The notes beneath the pieces were generated by a model. That model searched no databases. It was not told the origin of the DNA and saw only the letters and a program-made list of their open reading frames with translations. From NCBI RefSeq assembly GCF_001425835.1, contig NZ_LMDP01000002.1, forward strand, positions 1-64,000: a stretch of DNA of 64,000 nucleotides. The letters are read 5' to 3'. This DNA is from Afipia sp. Root123D2 (GTDB taxonomy: Bacteria > Pseudomonadota > Alphaproteobacteria > Rhizobiales > Xanthobacteraceae). Numbering within the stretch: the first letter of the stretch is position 1; every line of letters starts with the position of its first letter. Below are positions 41,430 through 50,224 of the stretch, one piece after another. Both the position numbers and the translations under genes were made by a program.

Positions 41430-42590
41430 TCAGCGCAGGCCGAGACCGCGGGCGATGATGCCGCGCAAAACCTCGGTCGTACCGCCCTGGATCGTCAGTT
41501 TCGGCGCAATCTTGAGATAGAACGCCAGCCTGTTTTCAAGCGTTTCGTGATTGGTCGAGTCCGGCGACAGGAACGCAGCGAGTTCACGAGAGCGATGCGG
41601 CAGCGCCTGTTCCCAGATCGTGCCGAGATCCTTGACGATCGCAGCCTCGACCACCGGCTCCTTGCCGGCCTCGAGCATTCCGGCAACAGACACCGACATG
41701 CGCCGCAACGTATGAAGTTGCGCAACCAGCCGGCCGATGCCTTCCGCTGCCCGAGTATCCGGATTCGAGCCGATGGCGCGCACCAGTTCGCTCAACGCAC
41801 CGTAAGTTTCAAGAAATCGTTCAGGGCCGCTGCGCTCATACGCAAGCTCGCTGGTGGCCTGCTTCCAGGCGCCGTCGATCTCACCGATGACATGGTCATC
41901 AGGGATCAGCACGTTGTCGAAGACGACCTCGTTGAATTCCTTCTGGCCACTCATCTGCCCGATCAGATTGCACTTGATGCCCGGCGTCTTCATGTCGACG
42001 AGAAACGATGTCAGCCCGTGACGGCGGTTTTCCTTGGTCGGCGCCGACGTGCGGAACAGGCCGATCATGTAGTCCGACTGATGCGCGTTGCTGGTCCAGA
42101 TCTTGGTGCCGTTGATCAGCCAGCCGCCATCGATCTTGGTCGCCTTCGTTTTCGCCGCGAACAGATCCGATCCCGAGCCCGGCTCACTCATTCCGATGCA
42201 AAATCCTACTTCGCCGCGAACCATACGCGGAAGGAGGTTCTGCTTGATGCTTTCGTTGGCATAGCGAATGAGCGTCGGCCCGCTCTGGCGGTCTGCGACG
42301 AAGAAGCGGCGTGTCGGCGCATTGGCGACGCGCATCTCTTCCGTGACAACATAACGCTCGAGAAAGCTTCGTTCCTGACCGCCGTACTTCTTCGGCCATG
42401 TCATACCGATCCAGCCGCGCTCGCCGACGCGCCGGCTGAAAGCATCGGCGCTTGCGGGATCGGCTTTTGGATTTTGCGGATTGAAAGTGCCTTTCGCCAC
42501 TTCATCGGCGAGAAATGCCCGAACCTCGGTGCGCAATTCCTGACAGTGCGGCGGCAAGCGGATCGGATCGAAACGAAGGGCGACGGTCAT
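41430..42590 (-). CDS. Acyl-CoA dehydrogenase (large subunit of a probable pair)
   Basis: 386 residues. FAD-dependent fold: substrate-loop motif GFCIGMSEPGSGSDLFAAKT near residues 130-149 and the INGTKIWTSNAHQSDY stretch near 160-175; C-terminal RGIIARGLGLR. It introduces a C2-C3 double bond into an acyl-CoA. The ATG at 42590 has AGGAG. The gene starts 20 bases after a smaller acyl-CoA dehydrogenase; such pairs often form heterotetramers for cyclic or branched acyl-CoA. Confidence 0.92.
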   Translation of the reverse strand: MTVALRFDPIRLPPHCQELRTEVRAFLADEVAKGTFNPQNPKADPASADAFSRRVGERGWIGMTWPKKYGGQERSFLERYVVTEEMRVANAPTRRFFVADRQSGPTLIRYANESIKQNLLPRMVRGEVGFCIGMSEPGSGSDLFAAKTKATKIDGGWLINGTKIWTSNAHQSDYMIGLFRTSAPTKENRRHGLTSFLVDMKTPGIKCNLIGQMSGQKEFNEVVFDNVLIPDDHVIGEIDGAWKQATSELAYERSGPERFLETYGALSELVRAIGSNPDTRAAEGIGRLVAQLHTLRRMSVSVAGMLEAGKEPVVEAAIVKDLGTIWEQALPHRSRELAAFLSPDSTNHETLENRLAFYLKIAPKLTIQGGTTEVLRGIIARGLGLR

Positions 42591-42610
42591 GGCCTGCTCC
42601 TGATTTCTGA

Positions 42611-43672
42611 TTAACGGGATGCGACCAGCGGCCACAATTCATCAGCGCCGCGTGATGCCACGAACTCCCCAAGCTTGACGCTCCAGTAGCTCTCGTTGCC
42701 GAAGTCATCGCGCCAGGCCAGCGCACGCAAGGTCAGCCGATGCAGGATATGTTCATCGGTGAAGCCGATCGCGCCATGAACCTGATGGGCAATCCCCGCT
42801 CCGCTTTCCGCGGCTTCGCTGCAGCGGATTTTTGCCGCTGCGATTTCCAGCATACCGACGTCATCGCTCAGGCTTCCAGCAGCCACAGTGTCGGCCGCGG
42901 AACATGCCGCGGCGACGGCCGCCGCCGTCTCACCACCCAACCGCGCCAGATTGTGCTGGACCGCCTGAAATTTGGATATCTGCTTTTCGAACGCAATCCG
43001 CTCGGTCGAATAACGCACCGAAATGGCCAGCATGGTTTCCAGTGCACCGGCGATCTGCTGGGCGCGCACCGCCGCTCCCATCAAAAGCAGAGAATTCGCA
43101 GCGAACCCGGCCGGTGCATTCTTGACCGACAGCGGTTTGACGCCGGCAAACTTCACCGTGTCGGTTGCCTCTCCTGCGAGGTTCTCGCCATGCAATATCT
43201 GGCACGATTTTGTATCGACGAGCGCGATCTTCGCCCCATCGGAGCCTTCAGCGATGACCGCCAGATGCGCCCCGTCGCGCGCAAACGGCACCTTTCGCGC
43301 AACGCCGTTAAGGAGGCCCGATTTGTCGATCGTAATGCGATCATGCGGATGCGCAGGCGCTACACTCATCGTTCCGGAAGGCGACGAAATTCCACTCCGT
43401 GCCAGCAACCATCCGGCCAGCATTGTCTCGGCCAGCGGCACGGAAAGTGCGGCGCGACCAGCCGCGCGCAACACACTAAACCCGTCATCCACTCCCGCGC
43501 CCGCGCCGCCTTGCGCCTCGGGAACCCACGTCAGCGTCAGTCCCGCACCTTCAACTGCCTGCCAGGCCGGAACCTTCCAGTCATCGTTCTTCGCGTTGAT
43601 GATGGTCTGGGAGTCTGCGAGATCGGCGAAGATGCGCTCAGCCGTCTCGATAACGATATTCTCGCTTTCCAC
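42611..43672 (-). CDS. Acyl-CoA dehydrogenase (small subunit of a probable pair)
   Basis: 353 residues. Shorter than classical family members, with typical VLRAAGRAALSVPLAETMLAG in the N-terminal domain and QVHGAIGFTDEHILHRLTLRAL near the C-terminus (the G-x-x-GFT FAD region). It is probably the non-identical partner of the dehydrogenase encoded downstream. Start is a GTG at 43672 with AAGGA nine bases before. The CaiB gene is 28 bases upstream. Confidence 0.9.
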   Translation of the reverse strand: MESENIVIETAERIFADLADSQTIINAKNDDWKVPAWQAVEGAGLTLTWVPEAQGGAGAGVDDGFSVLRAAGRAALSVPLAETMLAGWLLARSGISSPSGTMSVAPAHPHDRITIDKSGLLNGVARKVPFARDGAHLAVIAEGSDGAKIALVDTKSCQILHGENLAGEATDTVKFAGVKPLSVKNAPAGFAANSLLLMGAAVRAQQIAGALETMLAISVRYSTERIAFEKQISKFQAVQHNLARLGGETAAAVAAACSAADTVAAGSLSDDVGMLEIAAAKIRCSEAAESGAGIAHQVHGAIGFTDEHILHRLTLRALAWRDDFGNESYWSVKLGEFVASRGADELWPLVASR

Positions 43673-43700
43673 GGTTTTTCCTTTTTTGCGACTTACCGGT

Positions 43701-44918
43701 TTATACCTCCGGCTTTCCGATCACGCCCTCTGCCTCGAGCCGATCGATCTCCGCCTGATCGACGTTCAACATCTGTCCGAGAATTTCATGATTATGCTGA
43801 CCCAGGCGTGGTGAGGGCATTCTCTCCACCGGATCGGCCCCGTGCAGCCGCAGCGGGCTATTCGGCACAACGATTCTGCCGAACTGCGGATGGTCGATCC
43901 ATTCGAGCATCCCGCGCTCATGCATGTGCTTGTCGTTGGTCACTTCGATCAGATCGCGCACCGGCGCTGACGGCACCTTGTGCTTGCGAAACGTATCGAA
44001 TGCTTGCGTCTTGGTGTGGCGCCGCGTCCATTCGGAGATCAGTTCATCGGTCTCTTCGATATTCTTGACGCGCGCCGGCCGGCTCGAAAAACGCTCGTCA
44101 CCGATCAGATCCTTGCGTCCGATCGCCCCAAGAAGATTGTTCCAATGGCCTTCATTGATGCCGATAATCGCGATGTAGCCGTCCGATGCCGGGTAGACAT
44201 TATATGGAGCAGCGGCGAGACCGCCGTGGCGGTTTCCGGTGCGCGGCGGCGCGATTCCCTTGTCGTAAACAAAGGCGAGGTTCGATGCCAGCGCGGGATA
44301 GACCGCTTCCTGCATCGCGACTTCGACCAGCCGGCCCTTACCGGTGAAAGTCCGCTCATAAAGCGCCGTCATGATGCCGGCATAGAGATGAACGCCGCTG
44401 AGAAAATCGACCACGGCAGGACCGGCCTTGACCGGCGGACCGTCCGGAAATCCCGTCACGCTCATCATGCCGGACGCGGCCTGAACCGTGATATCCATCG
44501 CGAGATTATCGCGGTCCGGACCGGACAAGCCGTAGCCGGAGCCCGATGCGTAGATCAGACGAGGATTGAGTTCGTTCAGAACAGGCCAGCCGACGCCAAG
44601 CTTGTCCATCACTCCGGGCGCATAATTCTCCAGCAGAACGTCCGCGTTAGCGGTCAGTTGCTTGAGGATTTCACGACCGCGGTCGCTTTTGAGATTGAGG
44701 GTGATAGCGCGTTTGTTCGCATTCAGCATGGCGAACGGAACTGCCGCACCCTTGCTGACATGAACACGCTGCCGGATCGGCTCGCCGCCAAGCGGCTCGA
44801 CCTTGATAACGTTGGCGCCAGCTTTCGCCATCAGGAATGTAGCGTACGGGCCCTGATAGACTTGCCCCAGATCGATGACCGTTACGCCGTCCAGCGGAAG
44901 GTTTCGTCTTTCGGTCAC
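43701..44918 (-). CDS. CaiB/BaiF family (class III) CoA-transferase
   Basis: 405 residues. Start VTERRNLPLDGVTVIDLGQVYQGPYATFL typical of the family; catalytic Asp142 in NLAMDITVQAASG (as Asp169 of formyl-CoA transferase), and GSGYG near 126-130. It transfers CoA to a carboxylic acid without ATP, so it would activate the acid degraded by the two dehydrogenases and the crotonase downstream. The GTG at 44918 has GGAAG; an extension up to 45026 adds a basic non-family sequence and is rejected. Confidence 0.9.
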   Translation of the reverse strand: MTERRNLPLDGVTVIDLGQVYQGPYATFLMAKAGANVIKVEPLGGEPIRQRVHVSKGAAVPFAMLNANKRAITLNLKSDRGREILKQLTANADVLLENYAPGVMDKLGVGWPVLNELNPRLIYASGSGYGLSGPDRDNLAMDITVQAASGMMSVTGFPDGPPVKAGPAVVDFLSGVHLYAGIMTALYERTFTGKGRLVEVAMQEAVYPALASNLAFVYDKGIAPPRTGNRHGGLAAAPYNVYPASDGYIAIIGINEGHWNNLLGAIGRKDLIGDERFSSRPARVKNIEETDELISEWTRRHTKTQAFDTFRKHKVPSAPVRDLIEVTNDKHMHERGMLEWIDHPQFGRIVVPNSPLRLHGADPVERMPSPRLGQHNHEILGQMLNVDQAEIDRLEAEGVIGKPEV

Positions 44919-45287
44919 GCGCCAGCTTCCTGTTTTGATCAGAATGTCGATTCGGCATGCAAGCCGGCGGCCGAAACCGCCCGGATGCTCAATCGCACAG
45001 GCGAACCTGACGCATGCCCTTGTCATTGGACCATGAAAGAGCAGTCATCAAAAATCCAGAGTTACCACGTGGATGGATGCATTTGCATATCCGTGAAAAT
45101 CCCACCGCCGACGTTGCGGACAGGAACACGTGCTCGATTGCGCACGCCCACTTGAGACGCTCGCTTGATTTCGGCAACAACGAAAATTGAAACGAGACCA
45201 GACTTGCGGACTGGAGGTGAGCAGATCAGCACACCGCCGTCAGTACGCAGCAGAGCGCGCAGTCGCTTAACGTGTCGTTGCGATCTG
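44919..45287. promoter_or_regulatory. Intergenic region upstream of CaiB operon, 369 bases
   Basis: No credible gene. Symmetric elements: CCACGTGG (45065-45072), ATGCA-TT-TGCAT (45077-45088) and CACGTG (45127-45132), all 150-215 bases upstream of CaiB. They may be operators for the CaiB operon or accidental. The right end borders the 62-residue gene of the iron island. Confidence 0.4.
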
Positions 45288-45476
45288 TCAGCGCCTGGGG
45301 CGCAAGGTGAAAAAGGCGCACAGCGCGACAGGCACACCCAGCGTCAGCCACGACAGACCATCCCATACACCGTCGCCGACGAGGGCCGAGATCAATCCAA
45401 CAACGCTAAGACCACCGATGACCGCCGGAGCGGCAAAAATCTGTCTCATCGTCTGGCGCCGAGAACGTGCCGTCAT
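45288..45476 (-). CDS. Small membrane protein of the siderophore island
   Basis: 62 residues. Basic N-terminus (MTARSRRQTMRQ) and two hydrophobic segments, about residues 14-34 and 41-58, with a basic tail LRPRR. It starts on an ATGA overlap with the stop of the PepSY gene, so it is translated with it. Short two-helix proteins are often found after PepSY/TonB-receptor genes; function unknown. Confidence 0.7.
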   Translation of the reverse strand: MTARSRRQTMRQIFAAPAVIGGLSVVGLISALVGDGVWDGLSWLTLGVPVALCAFFTLRPRR

Positions 45477-46639
45477 GATGTGAACACCGGTTGCTCCGCA
45501 GGGCCGGCTGACCCCGCGACTGCCCGCTCAATGCTGACACCGGACTTGCGGCGTCGTAGCCACAGATAAAGACCAGTGATAAGTATCACGATGGTGATGA
45601 TATCGAGAACTGCCCAGATAATCTTGAGTGGCATTCCGCCATAGTCGCCGAAATGCAGCGGCTGCGACACCAGAAGCGTGGCGACGTACCATGGCAAAGG
45701 CCGGCTATCGGTCAGCTTCCCGGTTTCCGCATCAATCAAAGCCGGCTTGAGCAGCTTGGCCGTCAGTGGCATGTTGCCGCGCATGAAGACTGCGTAATGA
45801 GTCTTGCTACTGAAGATAGTTCCGGGAAATGCGACGAAAGCGGGCTTCATATCCGGCTCGGCCTGCCGGGCGGTGCGCACCGCGGCTTCGATGGATGTCG
45901 GGTTCGCCGACAGCGGCTTGTCCTTATACTGCGCGGTCATCTCGGCGAGCTGGCCAAATTGCCAGACCTTGATGACAAGATCCGCCCACGTATTGATCAC
46001 GCCGGTGAAGCCGACCACCAGCATCCAGATCACCAGCAAAATGCCGGTCAAGTTATGGATATCGAGCCAGCGCACCACACGGCGCCGCTCGCGACGGTAC
46101 GTGCCGAATTTCAGCTTCCGCATCGACGGCGCATAAATGAAGATTCCCGAAATGATCGCAACGCAGAACAGAATGCCCATGAATCCGAGAAACAGCTTGC
46201 CCGGCAATCCCGCAAACATATCGGTATGCAGCTTGAGCATGATGTAGGTGAAGCGCTTGGTGACATCCGGTGCGTCGAGATAGGCAGCCGTGTGCGCATC
46301 GATCCGCACGATCCGGTTGGTGGACGGATCGGCGTTGATGGTCTTGCCGATGCTCACCATCAGCGAGTTCGGATCATCGTCGTCCCAGATCAGAAAATGA
46401 GCGACCTGACCGGACTCATGCTTCAGCGTACTCGCAACCACGTCATCCAGGCTGGCGGGCGGCGTTCCCGGAGGAACGACCGCGGCCTCGACCTCCTCAT
46501 GAAGAAGATGGTCGATCTCGTGATGAAAGATCAGCGGCAGACCGGTGATGCAAAGCATCAGCATGAAGACGGTGCAAATGATGCTGGACCATTTATGCAC
46601 CCATCCCCATCGCCGCAGTGATGCAGTTCCCGACGCCAA
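45473..46639 (-). CDS. PepSY-associated transmembrane protein (siderophore uptake/reduction)
   Basis: 388 residues, inner membrane, four helices near residues 16-38, 140-163, 193-216 and 330-352. His-rich patches FHHEIDHLLHEE after helix 1 and LKLHTDMF before helix 2 are typical of PepSY_TM proteins thought to aid iron release from siderophores. A TTG start at 46639 is supported by AAGGAGAG seven bases upstream; no ATG fits. It follows the TonB receptor gene by 11 bases. Confidence 0.87.
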   Translation of the reverse strand: MASGTASLRRWGWVHKWSSIICTVFMLMLCITGLPLIFHHEIDHLLHEEVEAAVVPPGTPPASLDDVVASTLKHESGQVAHFLIWDDDDPNSLMVSIGKTINADPSTNRIVRIDAHTAAYLDAPDVTKRFTYIMLKLHTDMFAGLPGKLFLGFMGILFCVAIISGIFIYAPSMRKLKFGTYRRERRRVVRWLDIHNLTGILLVIWMLVVGFTGVINTWADLVIKVWQFGQLAEMTAQYKDKPLSANPTSIEAAVRTARQAEPDMKPAFVAFPGTIFSSKTHYAVFMRGNMPLTAKLLKPALIDAETGKLTDSRPLPWYVATLLVSQPLHFGDYGGMPLKIIWAVLDIITIVILITGLYLWLRRRKSGVSIERAVAGSAGPAEQPVFTS

Positions 46640-46650
46640 ACCGCCTCTCC

Positions 46651-48981
46651 TTACTTCCAGCTATACTTCAAGGTTCCCAACACCGTGCGCCCCGTACCCA
46701 GGCCGCAATAGGCCAGCCCCGTCAAACAAGAGGCCACATAATAGCGATCCGTCAGATTGGTGACGTTGACCTGCGCCTTCCAGCCCTTCAGATCGGCGCG
46801 CGCATAGGCAAGATCATAGCTGACGCTCGCATCGACCAGTGTGTAAGCCGGGATGACGAAGGTGTTGAACGCATCGCCGTAACTCTCACCGACGTAGCGG
46901 ACTGCGGCACCGAGACCCAAGCCTGCGAGTGGCCCATCGTACCAGGTGTACTTCGCCCACAACGAGGCTTGATCTTCTGGAACGGCCTGCAGGTTGTTGC
47001 CGGCATAACCCGCGACGCTCTTGGTAACTTTTGGATCCATGTGCGTGTAACCAGCAGCAATCTCCAGCTCACGCGCGACGTTGCCCTTGGCCTCGAATTC
47101 GAAGCCGCGCACGCGCGCCTGATCGGTCTGTGTCATGATCAGACCCGTGAACGGGAGCGGAATGCTCGGATCGGCAACGACAACGTCGTTCTGAGTGATT
47201 TCAAACAGCGCGGCCGTGAACATCAGGTTGGTGCCAACCGGCATGTACTTGATGCCGACCTCCTTGCCTTCACCCGTCGTAGGCTTGAAAGGTTTCTGGT
47301 CAACGCCAGCGCCGGTATTCGGCACGAACGAGGTCGAGTAGTTCGCATAAGGCGATAGGCCGCTGTCAAACAGATAGTTCAGGCCTACGCGTCCGGTCTG
47401 CGCGGAATCGCTGCGCTGATATGTCCCCGGAAGAGGGTACCACGCTGGGGATTTACTAACGAGCCGGGTATTAACGAAATCCTGCCTGCCCGTCAGCGAC
47501 AGTGTCCAGCGGTCGAGCTTGATCTGGTCCTGCACATAGAGGCCGACCTGATTGATGTTCGAGTCATTCAGAATGAACGACGACAAAGAATCAAAGGACG
47601 GGACCGGAGCGCCATAAACCGGATTGAAAGCATTGATCGGCAGAATGCCTGCGCTTCGGTAGTCCACGTGTCCGGTCTGATCGAGGTAATCAAGGCCGAC
47701 AAGAACCTTGTGGGTCAGCGGACCGGTTCGAAAATCGGCCTGAAGCTGATTATCGATGGCGAGGTTCTGCGATTCTGCCTTCACGTAGTTATACGTACGC
47801 GCCACCAGAGAGTTGCTGGTCGAGGCAGGGGTCGGAGGAAAGGTCGTAGAAAACATGCCTTCGGAGCGGACGCTCTGAAGATCGTTAGTCACCTCCATGT
47901 AGCGGACGTTCTGCCGGAACTGGAGATTGTTGTCGAAACGATGCTCGAATGCATAGCCGATCGAGGCCTGCTCCAGCTTGTATCCGTCCAGATTTGGCTC
48001 GCCGATGTAGCGACTGTACGGAACACGTCCGTTCGGATTGGGGAGGAACGACACGTTTCCGGGCACATACTGCTGATAGCCCTTGTTGTCGATCTTCTGG
48101 TACTGAGACAGGATCGTGAAGCTGGTGTCGTTGGTCGGCCGCCAAGTGAAACTCGGCGCGATGAAAAGCTTGTTGTCCTGCATGAAGTCGGTTTGCGTGT
48201 CACTCTGCCGCCCAAGGCCGACAATGCGATAGAGGTACTCGCCGTTCTTGTCGATCGGACCGCCGATGTCGAATGCACCCTGGATACGATTGAACGAACC
48301 GAACACGCCCTCGACATCGTAGTGAGGCGTTGCCGTCGGACGTTTGCTGACCATGTTGATCAAACCGCCAGGCTCGGTCTGACCATAAAGACCGGAGGAA
48401 GGCCCCCTCAGAACCTCGAGCCGCTCAAGACCATAAGTCTCGATCTTCGGTATCGCGAACGTCGTGCTGTCGGCCGGCAGACGCAGACCGTCAAGATAGC
48501 TCACAGCGTTGAAGCCGCGGATCTTGAACCCATCAAAGAACGCATTGGCACCATAGCTCTGCAGCGACACGCCAGGTGTGTATTGCAGTGCCTCCTGAAC
48601 GCTCTGCGCGCCCTGGGCTGCGATCTGGTCCTGGGTCACGACCGAGATTGACTGGGGCGTTTCGAGAATCGGGGTGTCGGCCTTGCTGGCGGTCGCACTC
48701 CGGCTCGCCGTGTAGCCGCGAACCGGGCCAAGCGCACTTTCGGTTTCCTGCGACGCGGGATTCGGCGCAACCTGTGGGGCCAGGCTCACACGGGCGGGCC
48801 GCGCGGCCGGACGGCGACGCGCCGTCACCCGGACTTCGGGAAGCGGAGCTGCCTGCTCTACCGATGGTATTGTTTGGGCGGCGGATGGCGCCGCCTGAGA
48901 ACAGCCAACGAAAGCTGCCGCGCCAAGTGCCGCGTTCATCGCACCGCGCAAAGTCCAACTCGAAAGCCCCCGCCTCGTCAT
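46651..48981 (-). CDS. TonB-dependent siderophore receptor
   Basis: 776 residues, outer membrane. Signal peptide to about residue 36, then LPEVRVTA, a TonB-box-like stretch, then an Arg/Pro/Ala-rich linker and GYTASRSATASKADTPI, the plug domain (TPQSISVVTQDQIAAQGAQS), and a 22-strand barrel. The C-terminus is TLKYSWK: Trp is one before the end rather than the final residue. It imports a ferric siderophore. The ATG at 48981 is preceded by GGGGAT; a further 26 in-frame codons upstream lack a signal peptide. An AraC regulator is encoded upstream on the same strand. Confidence 0.94.
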   Translation of the reverse strand: MTRRGLSSWTLRGAMNAALGAAAFVGCSQAAPSAAQTIPSVEQAAPLPEVRVTARRRPAARPARVSLAPQVAPNPASQETESALGPVRGYTASRSATASKADTPILETPQSISVVTQDQIAAQGAQSVQEALQYTPGVSLQSYGANAFFDGFKIRGFNAVSYLDGLRLPADSTTFAIPKIETYGLERLEVLRGPSSGLYGQTEPGGLINMVSKRPTATPHYDVEGVFGSFNRIQGAFDIGGPIDKNGEYLYRIVGLGRQSDTQTDFMQDNKLFIAPSFTWRPTNDTSFTILSQYQKIDNKGYQQYVPGNVSFLPNPNGRVPYSRYIGEPNLDGYKLEQASIGYAFEHRFDNNLQFRQNVRYMEVTNDLQSVRSEGMFSTTFPPTPASTSNSLVARTYNYVKAESQNLAIDNQLQADFRTGPLTHKVLVGLDYLDQTGHVDYRSAGILPINAFNPVYGAPVPSFDSLSSFILNDSNINQVGLYVQDQIKLDRWTLSLTGRQDFVNTRLVSKSPAWYPLPGTYQRSDSAQTGRVGLNYLFDSGLSPYANYSTSFVPNTGAGVDQKPFKPTTGEGKEVGIKYMPVGTNLMFTAALFEITQNDVVVADPSIPLPFTGLIMTQTDQARVRGFEFEAKGNVARELEIAAGYTHMDPKVTKSVAGYAGNNLQAVPEDQASLWAKYTWYDGPLAGLGLGAAVRYVGESYGDAFNTFVIPAYTLVDASVSYDLAYARADLKGWKAQVNVTNLTDRYYVASCLTGLAYCGLGTGRTVLGTLKYSWK

Positions 48982-49206
48982 TATAGAATCCCCGTCGTCA
49001 CACTCATGTGTTTGCGGAGAAAGCAGATTTGAGTCGGAGCCGCCTTTGCGATTGCGCAAAATATCTTTGATCTTGCGTTGAGGGCTTCGAAGCTGGAGCT
49101 AGAAACGCCTTAGTTGTGGCGAGTTGACGCAAGCCTGCGGCTGCTCGCTCGCCATCGGCTTTAAATCTGGATCGACTCTAAATTTTGCGGTGGCCTAACC
49201 GCGACA
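48982..49206 (-). promoter_or_regulatory. Promoter region of the siderophore receptor operon
   Basis: 225 bases between the AraC stop and the receptor. It has the inverted repeat TTTGCG-ATTG-CGCAAA (49045-49060) about 65 bases before the receptor ATG and a further TTGCG at 49073-49077. These suit an operator for the AraC regulator or an iron regulator. No classical Fur box seen by eye. Confidence 0.5.
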
Positions 49207-50109
49207 TCAGCTCGGCGCGATGCCAAAACGCTTACGGAACGCGGTCGCAAAATTGGCCGGGCTGGAATAGCCGACATGATACGCCGCTTCCGCCACCGAC
49301 ATTTGCTGATGAACCAGCGCCTCACGGGCCAAGTCGAGCCGGCTTGCCCGAAGATAGTCGATCGCGGTCATACCATAGGCGGCGCGGAATCGCATATTGA
49401 ACGATCTGCGGCTTGATCCCGCTCGCCGCGCCAGTTCGGCAATGCTCCAGGGATACCGCAGATCGGAGTCGATCACATCCTTCACGGTCTGCAAAAGCGC
49501 CCGCCTTTGATCGACCGGAGTATCGATGCTAACATGACGCTGCAACGCGAAGATCGATCGCGCGAGAATTTCCGTCGCCTGCGCGCAAAGTAGCAGGTGA
49601 CCTTCCCGGCCCTCGATGGATGGCGACAACATCTCGCCTGCAATTGCCTGAATGCGTGGCGGTGCCCGTAGCGCAGCGAAGATCGTCGAGCGACCGGAAA
49701 CGTCGAACAGATCATTGAAGGCCGTGCCCAACCCCAGCCGGTCGATCGACGCGCGAGGAAAGGCAAGGCCAGCCGCCCGTATGTACGTTCCGCGTTTGGC
49801 ATCTCCGCCGCACGGTGTCGGCTCGCGGATCGCCATGATCACCATCTGGTTCTCGGAATAGCGGAGCTTGACCGATCCGTCGCACGGTCCGCCCTCGCCT
49901 CCTCCCGCGAGCACAACCGACAGGAAAAGGCCCGGCTTCATGACGCCGGTACTCCTGAGATCGCTTGGCATGTGGAAGTCATTGCGCTGGAAGACGCAAC
50001 CCGGCGTTTCGAGCCACTGCGCACAACGAGACAGCGTGTCCTCGATCGGGCGATCCTGGCTGTCGACAATCTGGTAGTTCTCGAAGATTCGCTCGTAGAT
50101 ATGAGGCAT
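49207..50109 (-). CDS. AraC family transcriptional regulator
   Basis: 300 residues. The C-terminal pair of helix-turn-helix motifs is clear: WSIAELARRAGSSRRSFNMRF near 205-225 and MSVAEAAYHVGYSSPANFATA near 268-288. The protein ends at FGIAPS, directly after the second motif. The N-terminal 190 residues are an effector domain without obvious family motif. Position upstream of a siderophore receptor suggests a PchR-like, siderophore-sensing activator. Confidence 0.88.
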   Translation of the reverse strand: MPHIYERIFENYQIVDSQDRPIEDTLSRCAQWLETPGCVFQRNDFHMPSDLRSTGVMKPGLFLSVVLAGGGEGGPCDGSVKLRYSENQMVIMAIREPTPCGGDAKRGTYIRAAGLAFPRASIDRLGLGTAFNDLFDVSGRSTIFAALRAPPRIQAIAGEMLSPSIEGREGHLLLCAQATEILARSIFALQRHVSIDTPVDQRRALLQTVKDVIDSDLRYPWSIAELARRAGSSRRSFNMRFRAAYGMTAIDYLRASRLDLAREALVHQQMSVAEAAYHVGYSSPANFATAFRKRFGIAPS

Positions 50110-50224
50110 CGCACTCTGGTTGCTGTTCGCCGCAAAGCTAGGCGATCAACCTTCGTTCTCACAAGATCATGCGATGCAATCTAGAGACGTTCGAGACTGG
50201 AACGAATCTAGATTTCCGCGCGCA

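Noticed and set aside
41547-42614. A 355-codon rightward frame over the large acyl-CoA dehydrogenase
   Set aside because: Shadow of a gene with intact FAD and substrate motifs.
43980-45155. A 391-codon rightward frame over CaiB and the region upstream
   Set aside because: No ribosome binding site, no motif, antisense to CaiB; the part outside CaiB alone carries no signal of a gene.
44989-45180. A 63-codon leftward frame in the gap upstream of CaiB
   Set aside because: No ribosome binding site or motif and no plausible partner; treated as chance.
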